Positions 50,886 to 58,907 of a DNA stretch of 64,000 nt are shown here, piece by piece (within the stretch, counting starts at the first letter, position 1; every line of letters starts with the position of its first letter). A program made the translations under genes and the position numbers. The stretch lies in contig NZ_JPRM01000015.1 of NCBI RefSeq assembly GCF_000737695.1, positions 1-64,000 on the forward strand, written 5' to 3'. The stretch comes from Flavobacterium hydatis. Its GTDB lineage: Bacteria; Bacteroidota; Bacteroidia; Flavobacteriales; Flavobacteriaceae. Below the pieces are notes generated by a model. That model was not told the DNA's origin and searched no databases. It was given only the letters and a program-made list of their open reading frames with translations.

Positions 50886-51139
50886 TATTAAATATTTAAA
50901 AATTATATTACTTAAACCTTTAAATCGAAATACAATTTACCCTTACAAAAGTTGTATAAATAAACTTTTGTAAAAGCACAGCATATTGTAAAACGATACT
51001 TTGTAATGATTTTTTTAGTGGAGAAAAAGAAAATATCGAAAAGAGAAGCGCACAAGAAAAGATTGCTTTTACGATATCATATTTGCAGAAAAAAAATCTC
51101 ATAAATTCCATTTTTGGCTTACGAGAATAGAATAGCTAA

Positions 51140-51174
51140 ACAATACCATTATCACACAAAGTGAAAAGTATTGT
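51140..51174 (-). other. Hairpin between the cobalamin riboswitch and the lipoprotein gene
   Basis: ACAATAC (51140-51146) pairs with GTATTGT (51168-51174), with an inner CAC/GTG pairing. It lies just downstream of the aptamer on the minus strand and could be part of the expression platform, but no long T-run follows. The remaining leader (50886-51139) shows a further ACAAAAGTT / AACTTTTGT hairpin near 50946-50971 and no convincing gene. Confidence 0.4.
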
Positions 51175-51216
51175 TCTTAACTCAAGCTTCAATCCCCGAA
51201 AGCTATTTATTACTAT

Positions 51217-51385
51217 AAAAACGGCAGGTCTTCTGACTTACTCCCTACACCCAGCCTTCCCTTTCTAAATGAAAAGTGACGTATTAAAGGGTTTCGGTTA
51301 ATGAGCTTACAGCTGCGGGACAGTTTTGGATTTACACCAAATTCCCTTTTAATGTCAATATCGTATTGATATGACAACCATTTTT
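51217..51385 (-). ncRNA. Cobalamin (AdoCbl) riboswitch
   Basis: Read on the minus strand it contains the conserved core in the correct order: AGGGAATTTGGTGTAAATCC, CTGTCCCGCAGCTGTAAGCTC, a variable arm (CGTCACTTTTCATT...), and the B12-box end GTCAGAAGACCTGCC at 51223-51237. The 5' limit is approximate; the helix GTCATATCAATACGATATTGAC around 51355-51375 is included. It faces the BtuG-like lipoprotein gene, which should be repressed when cobalamin is plentiful. Confidence 0.93.
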
Positions 51386-51636
51386 TGTTTAAAATCTGAA
51401 GTGCAAAACTAGTGTTTTCTATCGTAACAAAGCAATAGTTCTTTAGCTTAAAAGCCTTAAGTATATCTGCAAACTATAATCCATTCTGATTTACCAAGCT
51501 TTGATTTATTGAAAAATGTTAAATCAACAAATAACTCCCTTTTGTTAAAAAATTACCAACCAAATAAAAAAATATCTCATATATTCGTAAAACATCACCT
51601 TATACTTTTATTTACCATTAAAAACACATTCATTTT

Positions 51637-53130
51637 ATGAGTAATACATCTACAAAAGGAATTTGGAAAGTTATTTCGGCCTCTTCTATGGGGACGATGA
51701 TAGAATGGTATGATTTTTATATTTTCGGAAGTTTAGCGGTTGTTATTTCGACTAAATTCTTTCCATCAGATAATCCAACAGCATCGTTCTTGGCGACATT
51801 AGCCACTTTTGCAGCAGGTTTTGTTGTTAGACCCTTTGGCGCTTTATTCTTTGGGCGCCTTGGAGATTTAATTGGAAGAAAATATACTTTTATGGCGACT
51901 CTGCTATTAATGGGATGTTCTACTTTTTTAATCGGTTGCATTCCGAGTTATGATACTATCGGTTTTTTAGCACCGGTATTAGTCTTGATTTTACGATTAT
52001 TACAAGGTCTTGCGCTTGGCGGAGAATATGGTGGTGCTGCAACCTATGTTGCCGAACATGCTCCTGTAGGACAACGCGGGTATTGGACTTCGTGGATTCA
52101 AACTACAGCAACTGTTGGGCTTTTTATCTCTTTGATGGTTATTTTAATCACAAAAAGTACGCTTTCGACTGAATCATTTGATTCTTGGGGATGGCGTGTT
52201 CCTTTTTGGGTATCTATCGTAATGGTAGGAGTTTCATATCTGATACGAAAAAATATGGATGAATCTCCTGTTTTTGCTAAAGCTAAAAAGGAAGGAAGCA
52301 TAAGCGTAAATCCTCTAAAAGAAAGTTTCGGAAACAGGTATAACCTAAAGTTTGTATTACTTGCTTTATTTGGGGCAACAATGGGACAAGGTGTAGTTTG
52401 GTACACCGGACAATTTTACGCTATGAGTTTTATGAAAACGGTAATGAATATCGAATCTTCTCAAGTAGATGGTTTACTAGGAATTGCATTGTTACTAGGC
52501 ACTCCGTTTTTTATCGTTTTTGGGTGGCTCAGCGATAAGATAGGTCGTAAATATATTATGATGGGCGGTATGTTACTGGCTATCTTGCTTTACAGACCTA
52601 TTTATAAACAAATGTATGAAACCGTAAATCTAGACAACAAAGTCATTTCGAACACTCATACAACTGAATCTGATAACAATGACAAAAAGGAACATTATGT
52701 TATTACAAACAATGAGTATTCTGACGGAACAATTGCAACAATTAAACAAATAGGTCATACTGAAAAGACGAATCACGAAACCCAAACTACAATCTCGATT
52801 AATTCTGAAGATAAATGGGCATTAATTTTTCTGGTTTTTGTTCAGGTTTTATTCGTTACTATGGTTTACGGTCCTATTGCAGCTTTCTTGGTAGAGATGT
52901 TTCCTGCAAAAATAAGATACACATCAATGTCTTTGCCTTATCATGTTGGTAACGGAATCTTTGGTGGTTTACTTCCTGCAATCTCAACTTATTTTGTAAC
53001 TCACTCTAAAGAAGCTGGCAAATCCGACTTTTATCTTGATGGGCTTTGGTACCCTATTATTATAGCTTCGATATGTTTTGTTATCGGAATGATTTATATT
53101 GACAATAAAGACAAAAACACTCACATTTAA
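51637..53130 (+). CDS. MHS-family major facilitator transporter
   Basis: A 497-residue protein of the metabolite:H+ symporter family (relatives move proline, betaine, citrate or alpha-ketoglutarate). MGTMIEWYDFYIFGSLAVVI at the N-terminus, GRLGDLIGRKYTFMATLLLM (loop 2-3 motif) and LRLLQGLALGGEYGGAATYV are diagnostic. A polar segment of about 70 residues (about 319-390) interrupts the C-terminal half between helices. It overlaps nothing and is followed 12 bases later by a small membrane protein gene, probably co-transcribed. The substrate is unknown. Confidence 0.9.
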   Translation: MSNTSTKGIWKVISASSMGTMIEWYDFYIFGSLAVVISTKFFPSDNPTASFLATLATFAAGFVVRPFGALFFGRLGDLIGRKYTFMATLLLMGCSTFLIGCIPSYDTIGFLAPVLVLILRLLQGLALGGEYGGAATYVAEHAPVGQRGYWTSWIQTTATVGLFISLMVILITKSTLSTESFDSWGWRVPFWVSIVMVGVSYLIRKNMDESPVFAKAKKEGSISVNPLKESFGNRYNLKFVLLALFGATMGQGVVWYTGQFYAMSFMKTVMNIESSQVDGLLGIALLLGTPFFIVFGWLSDKIGRKYIMMGGMLLAILLYRPIYKQMYETVNLDNKVISNTHTTESDNNDKKEHYVITNNEYSDGTIATIKQIGHTEKTNHETQTTISINSEDKWALIFLVFVQVLFVTMVYGPIAAFLVEMFPAKIRYTSMSLPYHVGNGIFGGLLPAISTYFVTHSKEAGKSDFYLDGLWYPIIIASICFVIGMIYIDNKDKNTHI

Positions 53131-53142
53131 TCCCCTTTTACA

Positions 53143-53367
53143 ATGGATGTACTAAAACGAATATTGGGAATACTATGGATAATATTATCTATCGCAGCCG
53201 CTTACTTTTGCATTTTTGAATTTGGATTACCGAAACTTGTCTCCGATAAACAGGATGATTTAGTCTTCGGGATTATAATTCTATTTATCCTCACTCCTCT
53301 AATCGTTTTAGGCCTTGGTACTTTTGGGTATTTTTCGTTGATGGGTGAGTATGACAAAAAGAAATAA
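53143..53367 (+). CDS. Small membrane protein downstream of the MHS transporter
   Basis: A 74-residue protein with two membrane helices (about 7-27 and 43-66) and a polar tail (MGEYDKKK). It may belong to a small family often found beside MHS-type transporters in Bacteroidota (possibly DUF6814), though I cannot confirm this. The 12-base spacing suggests one transcript and perhaps a role in transporter assembly or stability. A terminator follows. Confidence 0.65.
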   Translation: MDVLKRILGILWIILSIAAAYFCIFEFGLPKLVSDKQDDLVFGIIILFILTPLIVLGLGTFGYFSLMGEYDKKK

Positions 53368-53402
53368 ATTACATTTTTATATTTCCTAAAATTACTTTAA
53401 GC

Positions 53403-53441
53403 AAAAAAGCTGCCTATAATAACTTATAGACAGCTTTTTAA
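53403..53441. terminator. Terminator between convergent genes
   Basis: AAAAAGCTGCCTATAA pairs with TTATAGACAGCTTTTT with one mismatch and a short loop; A and T runs outside allow use from both sides. It serves the small membrane protein (plus) and the GH13 gene (minus). Confidence 0.8.
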
Positions 53442-53454
53442 CTAACAAACAAAA

Positions 53455-56340
53455 CTATTTTTTCAAGAACTTCATTACTTGTATCTTGTTATTTTCATCT
53501 ATTGCTTTCACGATATACAAACCTGTATTTAATTCGCTTACAGAAAATTCAGAAGTAATTTTTCCGCTTCCGCTAAAGCTTTTCACTAACTGTCCAGACA
53601 AGGAATAAACTTCTACTCTTGAAACTGGAACATTTAAAGTAAAATAATCCGAAACTGGGTTAGGATGTAAAGTAATCGCATTGGGTTTTTCGAAATTTTC
53701 AATAGCCAACAGTGCTTGTTTATTACCATAAATTCTGAACTCTCCTGCTGGAATTGCAATTGTAGCTGCAACATCAGTAACATTGATAGTTGTATTATCC
53801 ATTAAATTATACCAAACTCCTGCATAAGGAAAACCTGTAGCAACACTTTGAGTTGTTACATCAAAATTTGCCAAAATCAACACGTCTTTTAACTGTGTCG
53901 ACGCCAATGCTGCATTCGTAATTTTTATATTTGGAACTAATGAATTTGTATTAGACACGGTTACTGCTCCTGAAAAAACTGGTTCAACAGTTTTCATGGT
54001 AATCATTTTTGCCCAATCGTTATAAATTTGGCTTCGGCTTGAATTCCCTAACCAATTACCTGTCCATTGTGGTTGTTGTTTTGTATCAAGTTTACAATCT
54101 CCAGGAATTGCTCCCGAATCATCATTAACGGTTCCGTTATTGCATGCAAAAATAGAACTCTCCCAACCTAGATCGCCAAAATGCCATATCATTTTCGGAC
54201 CTGGAATTAATAAAGAAACTGCTCCAATTGCCGACATTCTAGATAAAGCTACATTTAAGTTTTTTACATCATGTGCAGCATTATTACTATTACCATATTG
54301 TATATTCTTATACATTAATCGTTCTTCATCATGACTTTCGGCATACCCTATTAATCGATTGGCAGAAAAACCACGACTAGCACTTGTCATTCTAGAGATA
54401 TTACTCTCGGTAGCATATCCCATTGACAACTGATTGTATGCATTGGTCATTTTCCCCCACATCATAATACCTTTACTAGGACTTTCATTTATTTTATAAT
54501 TAGCCCACAATTGCTCTTCGGCATCACTTCCCAAATGTTCAAAAATTGTATAATGTGTAGGATCAAGATTCCAGGAATAATCTGCATACTTTTTTAATAC
54601 ATCTACCCTGTCTTGTTGTAAACTATTTGTGCACGATTCATCGCCCGCAGTACAGTTTTGTGTGAAGCCTTTGGTTAAATCCCAACGCAAACCATCGATT
54701 TTATATTCCTCGACCCAATGTTGGATTACTCTTTTTACATAGTTTTGAGTTCTCGCTTGCTGATGATTAAAATCTTCTCCAACACTATAACTATGTTTTG
54801 CCACGGTATTAAAATAAGGGTTGTCTGCCGATGGCGAACCCCAACCATCATTATCTGGGTCATTCATCCACATTCTTACCATAGGATTACGTCCAAATGC
54901 GTGATTTAATGCCACATCCATAATAACCGCAATTCCATTTTGGTGGCACAAATCAATAAATTCTTTAAGCTTATCCGAAGTACCATAAAATTTATCTAAA
55001 GCCATATGAAATGAGGTATTGTATCCCCAACTTTCATTGCCTTCAAACTCCATTACTGGCATTAATTCAATGGCGTTTATCTTTAAGTTTTTAAAATAAT
55101 CAATCTTATCTATTAAACTTTGATAGTTTCTGTTTGCATCAAAATCACGAACTAAAACTTCATAAACCACCAATTTCTCTTTTTCGGGTTTAACAAAATT
55201 TGTTACTTGCCAAGGATATGGTGTTTGCCCCGTTTTTAAAACAGTAACTTCACGTTCTTGTCCTGCTGGATAAATGGGCATGTTTGGATAACTCGTAGCT
55301 GGAATTCCTGAATCGTCAAAAGGCGATAGGACTAAAGTAGAATAAGGATCTGCCGTTTTTACCAAGGAAAGAGAATTTGCCATTGGAGCATTAGCAACAA
55401 CCCAATATTGATAGGTATTGTTTACTCCCGAAACTAATCCTGTTAACTCTAACCAGAACTTACCCGAATCTGGGTCTTTTTTCATTAAGTAATCGCTCGT
55501 AGGAACCCAATTATTAAAGCTTCCTGCCACATAAACATAATCTTTTAGCGGAGCATCCAGAACCAATGTTGCTTTTGTAGCATCGCTAGGATTATAATTT
55601 ATTCCATCTACTAATCCCGCAGGCATCGCTACAGCTAATGTCGTTCCTGGATTAACTATTGCAGTGAATTTTTTAATAACAGTTGTTCCACTCTGAGTAA
55701 TACTTAATTCATAACTCTGATTCCCCGTAATATTTGCATGATTAAATACATAACTAGTAGTACTCGGATTAGTATTCAGAACTATTCCATTTGATTTTAA
55801 GCTATAACTTGCAGCTCCATTTGTATTTGTAGCGGTAATATTTAAACTTCCTCCGCTTGCTACAATAGTATTGCTATTTTCTAGTGGCGAAGTCAAAGTA
55901 GTCTGAAAAGCCCCAACCTTAATAAAAAAATCTGAACAAGAAGGCGCAAGTTTTAATGTTTGAGAACCTGCAGCATTTCTAAACACCATTCCCATTTTTA
56001 CAGCTGCTGCTTGTTGTATAGTTGTTAATCCGAAATAAATACTTGGCGTAATAACAATACTCCAAGTTCCATTCGGGTTTTTAGTCATTAACCCAACTCC
56101 ATCATCAGCACCCCAATTTCCTTTTGCAGTTGCCCAAGGGTTAGCCTCAGTTCCTATTCCTGCATGCATATATACTTTTGAGGGATTTGCTCCCATTTCA
56201 TTACAAGTTGGCGATGCAAAAGATGCGGTAATTGTTATAGGTTCGTTAACCTGAAACACAGCAGGCGATACTGTTATTTGTTGTGCATGAGTAACAATAC
56301 CCCACAACAAAAAGAAAGATAATAGTAAAGTTTTTTTCAT
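53455..56340 (-). CDS. Secreted GH13 alpha-amylase-family enzyme with CBM48 and T9SS sorting domain
   Basis: The 961-residue protein has, in order: a signal peptide (ending THAQQ); an N-terminal beta domain about 22-150; an Ig-like region about 150-235; a CBM48-like module about 255-340 (DYVYVAGSFNNWVPTSDYLM); a GH13 barrel about 380-770 with AVIMDVALNHAFG, GLRWDLTKGF (nucleophile Asp), FEHLGSD (acid/base Glu) and ESHDEER (third Asp); a beta-sandwich; and a C-terminal T9SS sorting domain from about 885 (LHPNPVSDYFTLNV to VMKFLKK). It should cut alpha-glucan outside the cell, feeding the SusCD importer encoded upstream. Confidence 0.92.
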   Translation of the reverse strand: MKKTLLLSFFLLWGIVTHAQQITVSPAVFQVNEPITITASFASPTCNEMGANPSKVYMHAGIGTEANPWATAKGNWGADDGVGLMTKNPNGTWSIVITPSIYFGLTTIQQAAAVKMGMVFRNAAGSQTLKLAPSCSDFFIKVGAFQTTLTSPLENSNTIVASGGSLNITATNTNGAASYSLKSNGIVLNTNPSTTSYVFNHANITGNQSYELSITQSGTTVIKKFTAIVNPGTTLAVAMPAGLVDGINYNPSDATKATLVLDAPLKDYVYVAGSFNNWVPTSDYLMKKDPDSGKFWLELTGLVSGVNNTYQYWVVANAPMANSLSLVKTADPYSTLVLSPFDDSGIPATSYPNMPIYPAGQEREVTVLKTGQTPYPWQVTNFVKPEKEKLVVYEVLVRDFDANRNYQSLIDKIDYFKNLKINAIELMPVMEFEGNESWGYNTSFHMALDKFYGTSDKLKEFIDLCHQNGIAVIMDVALNHAFGRNPMVRMWMNDPDNDGWGSPSADNPYFNTVAKHSYSVGEDFNHQQARTQNYVKRVIQHWVEEYKIDGLRWDLTKGFTQNCTAGDESCTNSLQQDRVDVLKKYADYSWNLDPTHYTIFEHLGSDAEEQLWANYKINESPSKGIMMWGKMTNAYNQLSMGYATESNISRMTSASRGFSANRLIGYAESHDEERLMYKNIQYGNSNNAAHDVKNLNVALSRMSAIGAVSLLIPGPKMIWHFGDLGWESSIFACNNGTVNDDSGAIPGDCKLDTKQQPQWTGNWLGNSSRSQIYNDWAKMITMKTVEPVFSGAVTVSNTNSLVPNIKITNAALASTQLKDVLILANFDVTTQSVATGFPYAGVWYNLMDNTTINVTDVAATIAIPAGEFRIYGNKQALLAIENFEKPNAITLHPNPVSDYFTLNVPVSRVEVYSLSGQLVKSFSGSGKITSEFSVSELNTGLYIVKAIDENNKIQVMKFLKK

Positions 56341-56417
56341 AGTTTTTTGGTTTTGGTTAGTTTGTATTAAAAAAGGCTACCCATAGAGATAGCCTTTAAA
56401 TTATTTACATTAAGAAA

Positions 56418-57239
56418 TTAATCTAATGTTATAGTTTTTGCAACATTATCAATTTTAAGAACTCTAGATCCAGTTGGTCCAGTATATTTAAAATTACTAT
56501 CACCATCACCTGCATTTTCTAATTCTGCATCAATAGTATATCCTTTACCTGAGTAATATGGGTAGTTACGACTATTACTTGCACCCCAATTTCCTCCACT
56601 TGTAAAATCATTTGATAAAAATTCTCTAAATGCTTCTCCGCTTTTAAGAACAACAGTTACTTGATAGATATCAGTTTGACCTGCAACTAAAGGGAATTCA
56701 GTTTCAGCATCACCGTCCCATGACCATCCTCCAGGAGTCGCTGCTCCAACTAACCAATGAGAACTTGCTAATGGTACGTGATAAGGAGTTGCTTTAAAAG
56801 TATAGAAGTTAGAATATTGTGCTTCAGCACCAATTCCTACAGTAGCTTTAATACGAATATCAACACTATTTTCTTCTTTCTCTACAAAACCTCCGTTAAC
56901 TAAAGCAGAGTTTAATTCAGCAACTGTCAAAGCTTTGAAACGAGCTGTAGTTGTAGTTACTGCGACAGGAGTTGCAAATTTAGTTCCTGCTTTTGCAATT
57001 TCAATAGTATAATTTACAACAGTTGCTGTACCATCGTACTTAGCATCATTCCAAATTACAGTTGTAGCAATCTCTTTTTCTTTATCTTTTGTAAGAACAA
57101 TATTAAAATCGTTCTGTGGACTTAATAAAACTGGAGCTGTAACTGGTTGTATTACTGGTCTGTTTTCTACATCATCTCCATTACAAGACACCGTTAAAAC
57201 ACCAATGAATGCGATTAAAATTTTATATATATTTTTCAT
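56418..57239 (-). CDS. susE: SusE-like starch-binding outer membrane lipoprotein
   Basis: A 273-residue protein. The lipoprotein signal ends at VSC (cysteine near residue 19), followed by GDD, as in surface lipoproteins. An N-terminal SusE-type Ig domain spans about 35-150 (VLLSPQNDFNIVLTKDKEKE); a C-terminal starch-binding-like domain with WLVGAATPGGWSWDGDAETEF and LSNDFTSGGNWGASNSRNYP supplies aromatic residues for glucan contacts. It is shorter than B. thetaiotaomicron SusE, with one instead of two C-terminal binding domains. It lies 24 bases after susD. Confidence 0.85.
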   Translation of the reverse strand: MKNIYKILIAFIGVLTVSCNGDDVENRPVIQPVTAPVLLSPQNDFNIVLTKDKEKEIATTVIWNDAKYDGTATVVNYTIEIAKAGTKFATPVAVTTTTARFKALTVAELNSALVNGGFVEKEENSVDIRIKATVGIGAEAQYSNFYTFKATPYHVPLASSHWLVGAATPGGWSWDGDAETEFPLVAGQTDIYQVTVVLKSGEAFREFLSNDFTSGGNWGASNSRNYPYYSGKGYTIDAELENAGDGDSNFKYTGPTGSRVLKIDNVAKTITLD

Positions 57240-57263
57240 TTTATTTATTTTTTATAAGATTAG

Positions 57264-58871
57264 TTAGTATCCTGGATTTTGTTTTAAAGTTGGGTTAGCC
57301 TGAATTGTTTTTGAAGGGATAGGCATCAAGTCTCTAAATTCTTCTGTACTACTACCATTTTTAACGCCACCTTTCCATTGCCAGATTTTAGATCCTCCTG
57401 TAAATTTTCCAAAACGAATCAAATCTGTTCTTCTGTGACACTCCCAAAATAATTCTCTTCCTCTCTCATCTAAAATAAAGTCCAGTGTTAAATCTGAAGT
57501 TGTAATAACACCTGCTTTAGCTCTAAGCCTAATTTTATTAACATACTCTAAAGATGTCGCAATATTTCCAGATGCAGCCCCTCTAAGTGTTGCCTCAGCA
57601 TACATTAAGTACACATCTGATAATCTATACATAGGAAAATCCGTGTCTGGCATATCATTTCTTTGAGCAGCAGTACCATCAGAATTGACATTAGTAAATT
57701 TTGTAACAGCATAACCATTAGTAAAAACTCCATAATCAGCAATATCCAGAGTTTGTCCGTTAGTATAAAAAGTACCTCTTTGATCAGCAGTTGCTGTTGC
57801 ATCAGGAAATAATTTTACAAATTCTGGTCTTGCTCTTGTTCCTGACCAGCCACCATCCATTCCTTGATCCGCACCTACCATCTTTCCACCAATAGATGCA
57901 TGAATAATAAAACTCATACCTCCTCCTATTGCTCTAATAGCATTACCATCTCCAACAATTGGGAAGATTACTTCTCTTTGAGCTCCGTTTCTGTCATTAT
58001 TAGCCGAAAACAAATAACGATATGGAACATCTGCAAAACTATAAGCAGAACCTGTTATAATTTCGTTACAAACAATTGCTGCATCATTATTTCTTTCTTT
58101 CCCACTATATACTTTAGCATTTAAATAAATCTGTGCTAATAAAAATTTAGCCGCTGTTTTATCTACTCTTCCGTATTCATTTGTACCAGAAATAGCTAAA
58201 GTATTATCCATATCTTTTAATTCAGATTCTACAAAAGCAAAAACTTCTGCTCTTGATTTTTGTTCTGGATAAAAGAATCCTACAGGATCATTCTCAGTAG
58301 TAATTGGCACATTACCAAACAAGTCCATTAAATTAACATAAGAGAAAGCTCTTAAAAATCGAGCCTCTGCTCTAAATTTAACAATTTCAGCTTTCAAACT
58401 AGCATCAACACCTCTTTCTGCTAATTTCTCCTCTGACGTTTGTCTTAAAAACTCATTTGCAATACTAATTTCATAAAAAGCTCTTGAGAAAATCCCATAC
58501 AAGAACTGATTACTAGGGCTCCATTTTTGTCCATTTATAGCTGGCAAACCATCATCAGACCAAGCTACAATAGCTTCATCTGTAGGGAATTCTTGCGTAA
58601 CAAAAAGCAATCGCAAATAACTGCTAAAATCTCCACCAAGACCAAAAATATCCGGAGAAGCATCCCCATCATTTCCTCCTACATACAATCCTGCATATAA
58701 CTTTGCCATTACTTGTTTATATGATCCCGGATCTTTAAAAAAGTCATCAGAAAGGAACTCATCATCATCTGTCGGCTTCACATCTAAGTCACTCGTACAT
58801 GAAGTAAGGGTCATATTCAATCCTAAAATGAATAGGAGAAAATAAGATATATATTTAAATGATATTTTCAT
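57264..58871 (-). CDS. susD: SusD/RagB-family glycan-binding lipoprotein
   Basis: A 535-residue protein with a lipoprotein signal (lipobox TSC near residue 25). TPR-like helices cover about 120-260 (EARFLRAFSYVNLMDLFGNVP is diagnostic); the C-terminal RagB/SusD portion has LMYAEATLRGAASG and ELFWECHRRTDLIRFGKFTGG. It caps the SusC pore from outside and binds substrate. It lies 36 bases downstream of susC, and together they form the importer. Confidence 0.94.
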   Translation of the reverse strand: MKISFKYISYFLLFILGLNMTLTSCTSDLDVKPTDDDEFLSDDFFKDPGSYKQVMAKLYAGLYVGGNDGDASPDIFGLGGDFSSYLRLLFVTQEFPTDEAIVAWSDDGLPAINGQKWSPSNQFLYGIFSRAFYEISIANEFLRQTSEEKLAERGVDASLKAEIVKFRAEARFLRAFSYVNLMDLFGNVPITTENDPVGFFYPEQKSRAEVFAFVESELKDMDNTLAISGTNEYGRVDKTAAKFLLAQIYLNAKVYSGKERNNDAAIVCNEIITGSAYSFADVPYRYLFSANNDRNGAQREVIFPIVGDGNAIRAIGGGMSFIIHASIGGKMVGADQGMDGGWSGTRARPEFVKLFPDATATADQRGTFYTNGQTLDIADYGVFTNGYAVTKFTNVNSDGTAAQRNDMPDTDFPMYRLSDVYLMYAEATLRGAASGNIATSLEYVNKIRLRAKAGVITTSDLTLDFILDERGRELFWECHRRTDLIRFGKFTGGSKIWQWKGGVKNGSSTEEFRDLMPIPSKTIQANPTLKQNPGY

Positions 58872-58907
58872 TTTGTTTATTTTAAAATTTTGTTTTTCAG
58901 TGTACTA

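Noticed and set aside
50920..51111. 63-residue frame in the riboswitch leader
   Set aside because: Its 3' end runs through a hairpin and the residues are AT-driven; kept only as a question in the leader finding.
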